Below are positions 13,407 to 22,776 of a stretch of DNA of 40,931 nt, one piece after another. The notes under the pieces are model-generated. The model ran no database searches, was not told where the DNA came from, and saw only the letters and a list, made by a program, of their open reading frames with translations. Source of the DNA: Actinomadura sp. KC216. GTDB taxonomy: Bacteria; Actinomycetota; Actinomycetes; Streptosporangiales; Streptosporangiaceae. Numbering within the stretch: position 1 is the stretch's first letter; each line of letters opens with the position of its first letter. The position numbers and the translations under genes were made by a program. The stretch spans positions 1 to 40,931 of the forward strand of contig NZ_SMJX01000038.1 in NCBI RefSeq assembly GCF_004348535.1. Direction: 5' to 3'.

Positions 13407-13447
13407 CCGGTAGATCCCGGCCCCAATGTCCGGTAGATCCCGGCCCC
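13407..13447. repeat. Two 18-bp direct repeats, 23-bp period, upstream of the kinase gene
   Basis: CCGGTAGATCCCGGCCCC occurs perfectly at 13407-13424 and 13430-13447, separated by five bases and starting 23 bases before the kinase GTG on the minus strand. A period of 23 places the copies about two helical turns apart, as for a dimeric regulator bound twice. It may be the binding site of the cognate response regulator, or the product of a local duplication. Confidence 0.9.
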
Positions 13448-13527
13448 GTCTCCATTGTGGTCGACCGCCGTCCAGGGCTCGGTGGTGTTAGGCCCCCTCT
13501 CACCGGCGGCGAAGGTGGGCTTAGACC

Positions 13528-13533
13528 TACCCT
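13528..13533 (+). promoter_or_regulatory. Candidate -10 (TACCCT) for a leaderless tex transcript
   Basis: TACCCT fits TANNNT and ends 7 bases before the GTG at 13541, and no Shine-Dalgarno lies between them. This is the arrangement of leaderless mRNAs in actinobacteria. Confidence 0.45.
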
Positions 13534-13540
13534 TCCTTCT

Positions 13541-16045
13541 GTGACAGCGACGAAGAGCCAGACGTCCGCCGGGCATGACGGACCGCCGCCCATCACCCAG
13601 CGCATCGCCGAGGAGATCGGCGTCGGGGAGGGGCAGGTCCGGGTCGCGGTGGAACTCCTCGACGGCGGCGCGACCGTCCCGTTCATCGCCCGCTACCGCA
13701 AGGAGGCGACCGGGACGCTCGACGACGCGCAGCTGCGCGCCCTGGAGGAGCGGCTGCGCTACCTGCGCGAGCTGGACGAGCGCCGCGCCGCGATCCTGGA
13801 GTCGATCGAGGCGCAGGGCAAGCTCACCGACGAGCTGCGGGCCCAGATCATGGCGGCCGAGTCCAAGGCGCGGCTGGAGGACATCTACCTGCCGTACAAG
13901 CCGAAGCGGCGCACCAAGGCGCAGATCGCCCGCGAGGCGGGCCTCGAACCCCTCGCCGACCTGCTGCTGAACGACCCGTCGAACGACCCGCAGGCGGCAG
14001 CCGCCGAGTACGTGGACGCCGACAAGGGCGTCGCCGACACGGCCGCCGCCCTGGAGGGCGCCCGCGCCATCCTCGTCGAGCGCTTCGCCGAGGACGCCGA
14101 CCTCATCGGCGCCCTGCGCGAGCGCATGTGGAGCCGGGGCCGGATGGTCTCGCGCGTCCGGGAGGGCAAGGAGGAGTCGGGCGCGAAGTTCTCCGACTAC
14201 TTCGCGTTCGCCGAGCCGTTCGCGAAGCTGCCCTCGCACCGCGTCCTCGCGCTGTTCCGCGGCGAGAAGGAAGAGGTCCTCGACCTCGACCTGGAGCCCG
14301 AGGACGAGCCGGAGCCGGGGCAGCGCAGCTCCTACGAGGTGGAGATCGCGCGGCGGTTCCAGATCACCGACCAGGGCCGTCCGGCCGACAAGTGGCTCGG
14401 CGACGCGGTCCGCTGGGCGTGGCGCACCCGGATCCTCGTGCACCTCGGCATCGACATGCGGACGCGGCTCCGCCAGGAGGCCGAGGACGAGGCCGTCCGC
14501 GTGTTCGCCGCGAACCTGCGCGACCTTCTCCTCGCCGCCCCCGCCGGGACCCGCGCGACCATGGGCCTCGACCCGGGCCTGCGCACCGGCGTCAAGGTCG
14601 CCGTCGTGGACGCCACCGGCAAGGTCGTCGCCACCGACACGATCTACCCCCACGAACCCCGCCGGAAGTGGGACGAGTCGATCGAGACCCTCGCGACGCT
14701 CGCCCGCGAGCACAAGGTCGACCTCGTCTCCATCGGGAACGGGACCGCGTCCCGGGAGACCGACAAGCTCGCCGCCGACCTGATCGCCCGGCACCCCGAC
14801 CTCGGGCTCACCAAGATCATGGTGTCGGAGGCGGGCGCGTCGGTGTACTCGGCGTCGGAGTACGCGGGACGCGAGCTGCCCGGCCTGGACGTGTCGCTGC
14901 GCGGCGCCGTCTCCATCGCCCGCCGCCTCCAGGACCCGCTCGCCGAGCTCGTCAAGATCGACCCGAAGTCGATCGGCGTCGGCCAGTACCAGCACGACGT
15001 GTCCGAGGTGAAGCTGTCCCGCTCGCTCGACGCCGTCGTCGAGGACTGCGTGAACGCCGTCGGCGTCGACGTGAACACCGCGTCCGCGCCGCTGCTCACC
15101 CGCGTGTCCGGCATCGGCGAGGGGCTCGCGGAGAACATCGTCGCGCACCGCGACGCCAACGGCCCGTTCCGCAGCCGGGGCGGGCTGAAGGACGTCCCGC
15201 GGCTCGGCCCGAAGGCGTTCGAGCAGTGCGCCGGGTTCCTGCGCATCCCCGGCGGCGACGACCCGCTCGACGCGTCCAGCGTGCACCCGGAGGCGTATCC
15301 GGTCGTCCGGCGGATCCTGGACGCGGCCGGCAACGACATCAAGGGCCTCATCGGGAACACCGCCGTGCTGCGCTCGCTCAAGCCCGCCGAGTTCGTCGAC
15401 GACACCTTCGGGCTGCCGACCGTCACCGACATCCTCGCCGAGCTGGAGAAGCCGGGCCGCGACCCGCGCCCGGCGTTCAAGACCGCGACGTTCAAGGAGG
15501 GCGTCGACAAGCTCGCCGACCTCCAGCCCGGCATGATCCTGGAGGGCGTCGTCACCAACGTCGCCGCGTTCGGCGCCTTCGTGGACGTCGGCGTCCACCA
15601 GGACGGGCTCGTCCACATCTCCGCGATGTCCGACAAGTTCGTCTCCGACCCGCGCGAGGTCGCCAAGTCCGGCGACATCGTCCGCGTGAAGGTCCTGGAG
15701 GTCGACCTGCAGCGCAAGCGCATCTCGCTGACGCTCCGCCTGGACGACGAGCCGGGCCGCGACCAGCAGGGCGGCGGCGGACGGCAGCGGGGCCGCCAGG
15801 GCGGCGGGGAGCGGCGCGACGGCGGCGGACGCCAGAACCGCGGCGGCCAGAAGCCGCGCGGCGACGGCCGCGCCCAGGGCGGGCGCGGCCAGGGCGGGCG
15901 CGGCCAGGGCGGCGGTGGTGCCCGAGGCGGTCAATCCGGTCAGAGCGGGCAGGGGGCCGGAGGTGCCATGGCCGACGCGCTCCGCCGCGCCGGCCTGGAC
16001 AAGGGCCTCCCCGCCGGCGACCGGAAGGACCGCAGGAAGCGCTAG
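13541..16045 (+). CDS. tex: Tex-family RNA-binding protein with RGG-rich tail
   Basis: The product is 834 residues. The GTG at 13541 is chosen because family similarity starts soon after ([41 protein letters not shown]). Domains in order are the N-terminal Tex helical region; a YqgF/RNase H-like fold beginning near 340 ([22 protein letters not shown]); tandem helix-hairpin-helix motifs around 512-570 ([34 protein letters not shown]); and an S1 RNA-binding domain near 660-730 ([21 protein letters not shown]). After about 745 an unusually long Gly/Arg/Gln-rich tail of some 80 residues follows and ends in a basic KDRRKR. Tex proteins bind nucleic acid and affect transcription; the exact role is unsettled. 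The stop codon shares CTAG with the convergent transporter gene. Confidence 0.95.
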   Translation: MTATKSQTSAGHDGPPPITQRIAEEIGVGEGQVRVAVELLDGGATVPFIARYRKEATGTLDDAQLRALEERLRYLRELDERRAAILESIEAQGKLTDELRAQIMAAESKARLEDIYLPYKPKRRTKAQIAREAGLEPLADLLLNDPSNDPQAAAAEYVDADKGVADTAAALEGARAILVERFAEDADLIGALRERMWSRGRMVSRVREGKEESGAKFSDYFAFAEPFAKLPSHRVLALFRGEKEEVLDLDLEPEDEPEPGQRSSYEVEIARRFQITDQGRPADKWLGDAVRWAWRTRILVHLGIDMRTRLRQEAEDEAVRVFAANLRDLLLAAPAGTRATMGLDPGLRTGVKVAVVDATGKVVATDTIYPHEPRRKWDESIETLATLAREHKVDLVSIGNGTASRETDKLAADLIARHPDLGLTKIMVSEAGASVYSASEYAGRELPGLDVSLRGAVSIARRLQDPLAELVKIDPKSIGVGQYQHDVSEVKLSRSLDAVVEDCVNAVGVDVNTASAPLLTRVSGIGEGLAENIVAHRDANGPFRSRGGLKDVPRLGPKAFEQCAGFLRIPGGDDPLDASSVHPEAYPVVRRILDAAGNDIKGLIGNTAVLRSLKPAEFVDDTFGLPTVTDILAELEKPGRDPRPAFKTATFKEGVDKLADLQPGMILEGVVTNVAAFGAFVDVGVHQDGLVHISAMSDKFVSDPREVAKSGDIVRVKVLEVDLQRKRISLTLRLDDEPGRDQQGGGGRQRGRQGGGERRDGGGRQNRGGQKPRGDGRAQGGRGQGGRGQGGGGARGGQSGQSGQGAGGAMADALRRAGLDKGLPAGDRKDRRKR

Positions 16046-17154
16046 TCGGTGAAGCCGCGCCAGCGCCCGTCCGACCCCGTCTCCGTGGGAGCGGGATTCC
16101 GCGGGCGGACGGGCCGCCGCGGCGGCGTTGGTTCCGGACGCTGGTACGGCCCCTGGCCGAGCAGGTCCTGCGCGTGCGGTGAGCGCTGCGGCGGCACTGG
16201 CGCGGCATACGGCACGGGGTCCCCGAGCAGCGGGTTCTCGAGCGGATCCTGCGTGGACGACGCGTCCCCGGCGGCCGGTTCCCGCGGCTCGTCGTCGATG
16301 GGGCGGTGCCGCGGGAACTGCAGGACGGCGACCACGCCGAGTGCCAGCGCGCCCAGCCGCATCCCGGAATGCGCCAGGTCCTGCGGCCACCGCTCCGCGT
16401 AGAGGAACGTTCCCATCGTCAGCAGGTACGTCTTCGCCGTCACCGTCATCACGGTCGCCACGATCGAGACCCGGCAGCGCTGGAACGCCATGACCATGAT
16501 CCCGAACCCGATCGCCGCCGAGAACACCGTCAGGTACGGCCACGGGGTCAGGGCGATCTCCGGCCGGGCGGCGTCCGCGTGGTCGCTCCACCCCTTGATC
16601 GCCAGTTCCGCGGTGCCGACCGGGAAGCCCGAGCTCAGCCCGTAGGCGATGCCGGTGACCGGCCGGGCGTGCCGCCCGTCCGGCCGGTGGTCGCCGAGGA
16701 CGAGGATCAGCACCGGCACCGCGACCGCCGGGCCCACCACCACCGCGATCTTCCACAGCGGCGCGCCCGCCGAGCCGATCGGCTCGTCCCCGCGGAGCGA
16801 GGCGGTGAGCAGCAGGATCGCGCCGCCGATCAGCAGCAGGCTCAGCCACTCGCGCGCGGTGAGCCGCTCGCCGAAGAACACCAGCGCGATCAGCAGCAGC
16901 GGCACGATCCCCGACATGAAGATCGGCACCGCCGTGGACAGCGGCAGCCTGCTCAGCGCCAGGATCTGCAGGCCGAGCCCGCCGAGCACGAACCCGAGCG
17001 CGATCAGGAAGATCCAGTTGGTGATGATCGTCCAGGTCATGTGCAGGATCCGGTTGCCCCGCAGCGGGGCCATCCGGTCCGCCGCCACTTTGAAGAAGGC
17101 GAACCCGAGGTAGTAGAGACCGGTCGCACTGAAGGCCGCAGCTATCCCGTTCAT
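16042..17154 (-). CDS. EamA/DMT-like multi-pass membrane transporter
   Basis: This is a 370-residue integral membrane protein with nine or ten hydrophobic helices in the first 280 residues and the duplicated layout of the drug/metabolite transporter superfamily: [43 protein letters not shown] in the first half and [51 protein letters not shown] in the second. The conserved 'ER' after a membrane helix appears in both halves. The last 85 residues are Pro/Arg-rich, without structure signals, and presumably cytoplasmic. The substrate is unknown; NIPA-like cation transporters are another possibility. It ends tail to tail with tex. Confidence 0.82.
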   Translation of the reverse strand: MNGIAAAFSATGLYYLGFAFFKVAADRMAPLRGNRILHMTWTIITNWIFLIALGFVLGGLGLQILALSRLPLSTAVPIFMSGIVPLLLIALVFFGERLTAREWLSLLLIGGAILLLTASLRGDEPIGSAGAPLWKIAVVVGPAVAVPVLILVLGDHRPDGRHARPVTGIAYGLSSGFPVGTAELAIKGWSDHADAARPEIALTPWPYLTVFSAAIGFGIMVMAFQRCRVSIVATVMTVTAKTYLLTMGTFLYAERWPQDLAHSGMRLGALALGVVAVLQFPRHRPIDDEPREPAAGDASSTQDPLENPLLGDPVPYAAPVPPQRSPHAQDLLGQGPYQRPEPTPPRRPVRPRNPAPTETGSDGRWRGFTD

Positions 17155-17462
17155 CCCGGACGAGTATGGGGGTTCTGGTGCTGGATGTCACTGCCTGTGC
17201 CGAATTGCTGACGCTGATTCGGCGGTCCGGAGGGCGTCCGATGTCCGCAGCCGGCGCCGCTACCCCATAGACTTGGCCGCGCGAAGGCGCGGAGCCGTGT
17301 TCGGCGTGCCCGCGCCGCCGAGAGACCGACCGGCCGATGGACGGCACGGACGGGCCACCCCATGAAGGCCGTCCGCGCGGGCCGAGGGCCTCGCAGGCAG
17401 CACCCAGACGCACGCGTCGAACGCCGCGGCGAGAAAGCGCCCGATCAAGGAGACCGACCCCA
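17155..17462. other. 308-base region between the transporter and tig: promoter and leader
   Basis: No gene is seen. TAGACT at 17268-17273 is a candidate -10 for tig, which would give a leader of about 180 nt. Right at its 5' end lies the perfect small hairpin CCGCGC-GAAG-GCGCGG (17277-17292). No tRNA gene is present here. Confidence 0.4.
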
Positions 17463-18956
17463 GTGAAGACCGATGTCGAGGAGCTGACCCCCACGCGGGT
17501 CAAGCTCACCGTCGAGGTTCCGTTCGACGAGCTCAAGCCGAACCTCGACAAGGCGTACAAGGAGATCTCGCAGCAGGTGCGGATCAAGGGCTTCCGGCCC
17601 GGCAAGGTCCCCGCCCCGCTGATCGACAAGTACGTCGGCCGGGGCGCGGTGCTGCAGGAGGCGGTCAACGACGCGCTTCCCGGGCTGTACGGCCGCGCCG
17701 TCGAGGAGTCCGAGCTCTTCGTGCTCGGGCAGCCCGACGTCGAGGTGACCGAGCTGGAGGACGGCACCCAGTTCGCGTTCACCGCCGAGGTCGACATCCG
17801 GCCGAAGTTCGAGGTGCCCGACTACGACGGCCTGGAGGTCGTCGTCGACGACGCCGAGGTGACCGACGAGCAGGTCGAGGAGACCCTCGGCAACCTGCGC
17901 GAGCGGTTCGCCTCGCTGACCACCGCCGAGCGGGCCGTCGAGGAGGGCGACTTCGCCACCGTCGACCTGGTCGCGCGGATCGACGGCGAGGAGGTCGCGG
18001 ACGCCTCCACCTCCGGCTACTCCTACGAGGTCGGCAGCAAGACCTCCGTCGAGGGCCTGGACGACGCGCTCATCGGCCTCGCCGCGGGCGAGGAGGCCAC
18101 CTTCACCGGCACGCTGACCGGCGGCGAGCACGCCGGCGAGGAGGCCGAGATCACGGCCACCGTGCAGAGCGTCAAGATCAAGAACCTGCCCGACCTGGAC
18201 GACGAGTTCGCCCAGCTGGCCAGCGAGTTCGACACGATCGAGGAGCTCCGCGACGACGTCCGGACCCGGCTCGGCCGGCAGGTGAAGGCCCAGCAGCTGT
18301 CCGACGCGCGCGACAAGGCCCTCGAGGCGCTGCTGGAGAAGATCGACATCCCGCTCCCCGACAAGGTCGTGGACGAGGAGATCGGCCGCCGCAACCAGCA
18401 GCTGGAGCAGCAGCTCCAGATGGCCGGCATGACCAAGGAGGACTACCTCAAGGACGAGGAGAAGTCCGCGGAGGAGTTCGACACCGAGGTCGCCGACGCC
18501 GCCCGCCTCGCGGTGAAGGGCGGCTTCGTCCTCGACCAGCTCGCCGTCCAGGAGGAGCTGAACGTGGAGAACGAGGAGCTCAGCGAGTACGTCGTCACGC
18601 AGGCCATGCAGATGGGCGTCCAGCCGCAGCAGCTCGCCCAGTACCTCACCGAGAACAACCAGCTCCCGGCGATCGTCTCGGAGGTGCTGCGCAGCAAGGC
18701 GCTGAACCTCGTCGTCGAGCACGTCACCGTCAAGGACGAGTCGGGCAACGTCATCGACGTCGAGGCCGTCCAGCGCGAGCTGAGCGGCGAGACCGCCGAG
18801 GCCGAGTCGACCGAGGAGGCCGAGGACACCGAGGACACCGCGGCCACGGACCAGGCCGGTGCCGAGACCGCCGAGGCCCCCGAAGACGCGGCTGAGACCG
18901 CCGCAGAGGAGTCCCCGGCCGGGGAGCCGGACGAGGCCCAAGGCAAGTCCTCCTAG
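17463..18956 (+). CDS. tig: Trigger factor, ribosome-associated chaperone and prolyl isomerase
   Basis: The product is 497 residues and binds at the ribosomal exit tunnel to guard nascent chains. The GTG at 17463 begins MKTDVEELTPTRVKLTVEVP, the typical N-terminus, with AAGGAG upstream. The ribosome-docking signature is GFRPGKVP (43-50). The FKBP-type isomerase domain covers about 160-245 (EEGDFATVDLVARIDGEEV, VEGLDDALIGLAAGEEATF). The helical C-terminal arms follow, to about 430. The remaining 65 residues are a very acidic Glu/Ala/Asp tail, common in actinomycete homologues. The gene heads the tig-clpP1-clpP2-clpX cluster but has its own terminator, so it is probably a separate transcript. 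Confidence 0.98.
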   Translation: MKTDVEELTPTRVKLTVEVPFDELKPNLDKAYKEISQQVRIKGFRPGKVPAPLIDKYVGRGAVLQEAVNDALPGLYGRAVEESELFVLGQPDVEVTELEDGTQFAFTAEVDIRPKFEVPDYDGLEVVVDDAEVTDEQVEETLGNLRERFASLTTAERAVEEGDFATVDLVARIDGEEVADASTSGYSYEVGSKTSVEGLDDALIGLAAGEEATFTGTLTGGEHAGEEAEITATVQSVKIKNLPDLDDEFAQLASEFDTIEELRDDVRTRLGRQVKAQQLSDARDKALEALLEKIDIPLPDKVVDEEIGRRNQQLEQQLQMAGMTKEDYLKDEEKSAEEFDTEVADAARLAVKGGFVLDQLAVQEELNVENEELSEYVVTQAMQMGVQPQQLAQYLTENNQLPAIVSEVLRSKALNLVVEHVTVKDESGNVIDVEAVQRELSGETAEAESTEEAEDTEDTAATDQAGAETAEAPEDAAETAAEESPAGEPDEAQGKSS

Positions 18957-18986
18957 CGCCCCCTGGACGTTCTGCACAGCATCGGG

Positions 18987-19021
18987 CACGCCCCGCATCC
19001 GTACACCGGGTGCGGGGCGTG
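18987..19021. terminator. Hairpin terminator after tig
   Basis: CACGCCCCGCA (18987-18997) pairs perfectly with TGCGGGGCGTG (19011-19021). It lies 30 bases past the tig stop and separates tig from clpP1. Its 3' arm also takes part in a second inverted repeat (19017-19042), so the two structures exclude one another. Confidence 0.7.
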
Positions 19022-19059
19022 TCACGTATTCGGATGACACGCCCGGTCGCCAGCGGGTA

Positions 19060-19070
19060 CGCCCCTGGCG
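19060..19070. promoter_or_regulatory. ClgR-like box upstream of clpP1
   Basis: CGCCCCTGGCG has the CGC-N5-GCG frame of ClgR sites that activate clpP1P2 in Streptomyces and Corynebacterium, with one mismatch at the central position. It is about 90 bases before the clpP1 start. It also forms part of a wider CGCCAG/CTGGCG inverted repeat. Confidence 0.35.
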
Positions 19071-19156
19071 AAAAGCCGCCCCCACGGGCTTAAGCGGGCC
19101 CGCGAGCGCGTTAATGTCCAATCATCCGAACCGATAAAAGGACCGGAGGAACACCG

Positions 19157-19795
19157 GTGAGCATGCCTCCGACTTTCGACGAGTCGTCGCGGATCCAGGC
19201 GCGGGTCGCCGAGGCGCCCATGTTGCCTCTGGGCGACCAGCTTTTCCAGCGGCTGCTGCGCGAGCGGATCGTCTTCCTCGGCCAGCAGGTCGACGACGAC
19301 ATCGCCAACCGCATCAGCGCGGAGCTGCTGCTCCTGTCGGCCGAGGACGGCCGACGCGACATCACGCTCTACATCAACTCGCCAGGTGGCTCCGTCACCG
19401 CCGGCATGGCGATCTACGACATCATGCAGTACGTCCCGAACGACGTCGTCACGGTCGGCATGGGCCTCGCCGCGTCGATGGGCCAGTTCCTGCTGTGCGC
19501 GGGGACGCGCGGCAAGCGCTACGCCCTGCCGCACGCGCGGATCATGATGCACCAGCCGTCCGGCGGCATCGGCGGCACCGCCTCCGACATCAAGATCCAG
19601 GCGGAGCAGATGCTGTACGTCAAGCGGACGCTCGCCGAGAAGATCGCCGAGCACACCGGCCAGCCGCTCGAGCAGATCGAGCGCGACTCCGACCGCGACC
19701 GCTGGTTCACCGCCGAAGAGGCCAAGGACTACGGATTCGTCGACCACGTGGTGCTCAGCGCCACCCAGGTGCCCTCCGAGGGCACGGTCTCCTGA
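19157..19795 (+). CDS. clpP1: ATP-dependent Clp protease proteolytic subunit 1
   Basis: The product is a 212-residue serine protease subunit of the Clp chamber. GTG 19157 has GGAGG seven bases upstream; the ATG two codons on is less well placed. The catalytic triad is readable: S107 in [11 protein letters not shown]132 in ARIMMHQP, D181 in [25 protein letters not shown] is the oligomerisation and oxyanion strand region. The N-terminus is short. In actinomycetes ClpP1 and ClpP2 assemble into a mixed tetradecamer fed by ClpX or ClpC1. The gene is followed after 29 bases by clpP2, clearly one operon. Confidence 0.98.
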   Translation: MSMPPTFDESSRIQARVAEAPMLPLGDQLFQRLLRERIVFLGQQVDDDIANRISAELLLLSAEDGRRDITLYINSPGGSVTAGMAIYDIMQYVPNDVVTVGMGLAASMGQFLLCAGTRGKRYALPHARIMMHQPSGGIGGTASDIKIQAEQMLYVKRTLAEKIAEHTGQPLEQIERDSDRDRWFTAEEAKDYGFVDHVVLSATQVPSEGTVS

Positions 19796-19824
19796 CGACC
19801 TGACCAGAATTTCGGAGGCAGACA

Positions 19825-20520
19825 GTGAGCGACCTCATCCGACCGGGCTTCACCGATCCGGGCCGGCCCGGCGTCCAGGCGGGCGGCGGCCCGGCCCCGG
19901 CCGAGAGCCGGTACATCATTCCGTCGTTCGTCGAGCGCACCACGTACGGGGTCAAGGAGATGAACCCGTACAACAAGCTGTTCGAGGAGCGGATCATCTT
20001 CCTCGGCGTGCAGATCGACGACGCGTCCGCCAACGACGTGATGGCCCAGCTGATCACGCTGGAGTCGATCGACCCCGACCGCGACATCAGCATCTACATC
20101 AACTCGCCCGGCGGGTCCTTCACCGCCATGACGGCGATCTACGACACGATGCAGTTCGTGAAGCCGGACATCCAGACGGTCTGCATCGGCCAGGCCGCGT
20201 CCGCCGCGGCGGTGCTGCTCGCCGCCGGGACGCCGGGCAAGCGCGCCGCGCTGCCCAACGCGCGGATGCTGATCCACCAGCCCGCGACCGAGGGCACCTA
20301 CGGCCAGTCCAGCGACATCGAGATCCAGGCGCGCGAGATCATGCGGATCCGGGAGCTGCTGGAGACGATCCTGGCCGAGCACAGTGGCAAGAGCATCGAC
20401 GACGTCCGCCGCGACATCGAGCGCGACAAGATCCTCACGGCGGACGAGGCGAAGGAATACGGTCTTATCGACGACGTCTTCGCCAGCAGGAAGCGCAAGG
20501 CCGAGGTAGTGTCGTCCTGA
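19825..20520 (+). CDS. clpP2: ATP-dependent Clp protease proteolytic subunit 2
   Basis: The product is 231 residues from a GTG preceded by CGGAGG. The triad is S126 in [16 protein letters not shown]151 in ARMLIHQP, and the Asp in RDIERDK near 201. It is longer at the N-terminus than ClpP1, with about 25 Gly/Pro/Ala-rich residues before [29 protein letters not shown], probably a propeptide or axial-loop extension. It forms the second ring of the actinobacterial Clp protease and is cotranscribed with clpP1. Confidence 0.98.
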   Translation: MSDLIRPGFTDPGRPGVQAGGGPAPAESRYIIPSFVERTTYGVKEMNPYNKLFEERIIFLGVQIDDASANDVMAQLITLESIDPDRDISIYINSPGGSFTAMTAIYDTMQFVKPDIQTVCIGQAASAAAVLLAAGTPGKRAALPNARMLIHQPATEGTYGQSSDIEIQAREIMRIRELLETILAEHSGKSIDDVRRDIERDKILTADEAKEYGLIDDVFASRKRKAEVVSS

Positions 20521-20601
20521 GACGGCACCTGGACGAGGGAGACCCCCGAGCCCGGGCGTCACACTTCCGGGCGAGGGGCTTCCCAAGTCCGTTGGAGGCG
20601 G

Positions 20602-20607
20602 TAACGT
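20602..20607 (+). promoter_or_regulatory. Possible -10 (TAACGT) in the clpP2-clpX gap
   Basis: The 174-base gap before clpX is long for an operon, and TAACGT fits TANNNT, so clpX may have its own promoter with a leader of about 80 nt. No convincing -35 is seen. Confidence 0.3.
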
Positions 20608-20694
20608 CGAAACCAACGTCGAGAGCCTTCGGGACGCAACCGAGCTGCGCCGCAACCTCCATGGCGGGCGGCCCCACGAAAAGGAGACAGTTGG

Positions 20695-21969
20695 GTGGCA
20701 CGCATCGGCGACGGCGGTGACCTGCTGAAGTGCTCGTTCTGCGGAAAGAGCCAGAAGCAGGTCAAGAAGCTCATCGCGGGTCCGGGCGTGTACATCTGCG
20801 ACGAGTGCATCGATCTCTGCAACGAGATCATCGAGGAGGAGCTCTCCGAGACCTCCGACCTCAAGTGGGACAACCTGCCCAAACCGCGGGAGATCTACGA
20901 GTTCCTCGACTCCTACGTGATCGGGCAGGAGACGGCGAAGAAGGCGCTGTCCGTCGCCGTCTACAACCACTACAAGCGGATCCAGTCGGGCGACAACGGC
21001 CGGGACGACCCGGTCGAGATCGGCAAGTCGAACATTCTGCTGCTCGGCCCCACCGGATCCGGTAAGACGCTCCTCGCGCAGACGCTCGCCAAACTCCTCA
21101 ACGTGCCGTTCGCGATCGCGGACGCGACGGCGCTGACGGAGGCCGGATACGTGGGGGAGGACGTCGAGAACATCCTCCTCAAGCTCATCCAGGCGGCCGA
21201 CTACGACGTCAAGAAGGCCGAGACCGGGATCATCTACATCGACGAGGTCGACAAGGTCGCCCGCAAGAGCGAGAACCCGTCGATCACCCGGGACGTGTCG
21301 GGCGAGGGCGTCCAGCAGGCGCTGCTGAAGATCCTGGAGGGCACCACCGCGAGCGTCCCGCCGCAGGGCGGGCGCAAGCACCCGCACCAGGAGTTCATCC
21401 AGATCGACACGACCAACGTGCTGTTCATCTGCGGTGGCGCGTTCGCCGGCCTGGAGAAGATCGTCGAGTCGCGGGTCGGGAAGCAGGGCATGGGCTTCGG
21501 CGCCCAGATCCGCTCCAAGTCCGACTTCGACGAGTCGTCCGCCGTGCTCGGCGACGTCATGCCGGAAGACCTGCTGAAGTTCGGCATGATCCCCGAGTTC
21601 ATCGGCCGGCTGCCGATCATGACCTCGGTGCACAACCTCGACCGCGAGGCCCTGATCAACATCCTCACCGAGCCGAAGAACGCGCTGGTCCGCCAGTACC
21701 ACCGGCTCTTCGAGCTCGACGGCGTCGATCTGGAGTTCACCGACGACGCGCTGGAGGCCATCGCCGACCAGGCGATCCTGCGCGGCACCGGAGCCCGCGG
21801 CCTCCGCGCGATCATGGAGGAGGTCCTGCTGTCGGTGATGTACGAGGTGCCGAGCCGCCAGGACGTCGCCCGCGTCGTCATCACCCGCGAGGCCGTGCTG
21901 GAGCACGTCAACCCGACCCTCGTCCCGCGCGACCGCCCCAAGCGCGAGCCGCGCGAGAAGTCGGCGTGA
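20695..21969 (+). CDS. clpX: Clp protease ATP-binding subunit ClpX
   Basis: This 424-residue AAA+ unfoldase selects and feeds substrates to ClpP1P2. The GTG has AAGGAG upstream. An N-terminal C4 zinc finger (C13, C16, C35, C38) for adaptor and substrate binding precedes the AAA+ core: Walker A GPTGSGKT (118-125), pore loop GYVGED (151-156), Walker B IIYIDEVD (179-186), sensor and arginine-finger region EFIGRLP, and sensor 2 [16 protein letters not shown]. Length and motifs are normal. A hairpin repeat and a strong terminator follow. Confidence 0.98.
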   Translation: MARIGDGGDLLKCSFCGKSQKQVKKLIAGPGVYICDECIDLCNEIIEEELSETSDLKWDNLPKPREIYEFLDSYVIGQETAKKALSVAVYNHYKRIQSGDNGRDDPVEIGKSNILLLGPTGSGKTLLAQTLAKLLNVPFAIADATALTEAGYVGEDVENILLKLIQAADYDVKKAETGIIYIDEVDKVARKSENPSITRDVSGEGVQQALLKILEGTTASVPPQGGRKHPHQEFIQIDTTNVLFICGGAFAGLEKIVESRVGKQGMGFGAQIRSKSDFDESSAVLGDVMPEDLLKFGMIPEFIGRLPIMTSVHNLDREALINILTEPKNALVRQYHRLFELDGVDLEFTDDALEAIADQAILRGTGARGLRAIMEEVLLSVMYEVPSRQDVARVVITREAVLEHVNPTLVPRDRPKREPREKSA

Positions 21970-22034
21970 TCGGGGTGTGATGGGGGCGGTGTGTCCGCTG
22001 GAGAGCGCGGACCGCTGCCCCGATCACATACCGG

Positions 22035-22062
22035 CCCAGGGGGACGACCCCCTGGAACCCCC
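22035..22062. repeat. Dispersed 28-bp hairpin repeat, copy 1 (after clpX)
   Basis: CCAGGGGG and CCCCCTGG form a hairpin with loop ACGA, followed by AACCCCC. The whole 28 bp recurs with one base change at 32428-32455 after ndk. Elements of this kind are scattered through intergenic regions of many high-GC actinomycetes, as I recall, often at gene ends. Confidence 0.85.
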
Positions 22063-22075
22063 GAGGCAGACGCGG

Positions 22076-22107
22076 GAACGCCCTCGACCTCGCGGTCGGG
22101 GGCGTTC
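22076..22107. terminator. Bidirectional terminator between clpX and the response regulator gene
   Basis: GAACGCCCTCGACC (22076-22089) and GGTCGGGGGCGTTC (22094-22107) form a 14-bp stem with one G-T wobble and a TCGC loop. It lies just past the convergent response regulator stop (22114) and can serve both genes. Confidence 0.8.
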
Positions 22108-22113
22108 GGCGTT

Positions 22114-22776
22114 TCAGTGGCGGGTGGTGGACGATTCGCCGAGACCGGCCTCGCGCGCCACGACGATCGCCTGGGCGCGGTCGGCGACGTGGAGCTTCAT
22201 GAAGATGTTCGAGACGTGGTTGCGGACGGTCTTCTGGCTGAGGAACAGCGTCCCGGCGATGTCGGCGTTGCTGCGGCCCTGCGCGATCAGCCCCAGCACC
22301 TCCCGTTCCCGGTCGGTGAGCTCGGGGAACGCGGCGCGGCGCGGGTCGGGCATGTCGGTGAAGTAGGTGAGGACGCGGCGGGCGATCTCGGGGCCGTAGA
22401 TGGCCTCGCCGGCCGCGACGGCCCGGACCGCGCGGGCGATCTCCTCGGCGCCGGACTCCTTCAGCAAGTAGCCGCGGGCGCCGGCGCGCATCGCCGCGAA
22501 GACGGAGTCGTCGTCGCGGAACATCGTCAGCACCAGCACGCCGATGCGGGGGCTGGTCCGGGTGATGGTGCGGGTGGCCTCGATGCCGTTGCCGCCCGGC
22601 ATGTGCAGGTCCATCACGACGACGTCGGGCTGGAGCTCGGCGGCCAGCCGGACCGCGTCCGGACCGTTCTCCGCCTCGCCGACGACGTCCACGCCCAGCG
22701 CCTGCAGCAGGCCCTTGAGGCCCTGCCTGAACACCGGATGGTCGTCGGTGATGAGGACCCGGATCGTCTCCGCCAT
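22114..22776 (-). CDS. NarL/LuxR-family response regulator
   Basis: The product is 220 residues. The receiver domain has DD at 11-12, phospho-acceptor D56 in [14 protein letters not shown], Thr in VLVLTMF and Lys in YLLKESG. The C-terminal LuxR HTH is [43 protein letters not shown]. The ATG directly follows the kinase stop (TAGATG), so the pair is an operon. It sits on the minus strand between clpX and valS and interrupts an otherwise conserved plus-strand order. Confidence 0.95.
   Translation of the reverse strand: MAETIRVLITDDHPVFRQGLKGLLQALGVDVVGEAENGPDAVRLAAELQPDVVVMDLHMPGGNGIEATRTITRTSPRIGVLVLTMFRDDDSVFAAMRAGARGYLLKESGAEEIARAVRAVAAGEAIYGPEIARRVLTYFTDMPDPRRAAFPELTDREREVLGLIAQGRSNADIAGTLFLSQKTVRNHVSNIFMKLHVADRAQAIVVAREAGLGESSTTRH

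Noticed and set aside
17155..17462. Possible tRNA gene upstream of tig, as seen in some actinomycetes
   Set aside because: No cloverleaf or T-loop sequence can be found here.
13376..17797. Very long minus-strand open frame (1473 codons) across tex and tig
   Set aside because: It is the complement of high-GC coding genes; the protein has no family-like sequence in the tex part. Only the transporter at 16042-17154, in another frame, is real.
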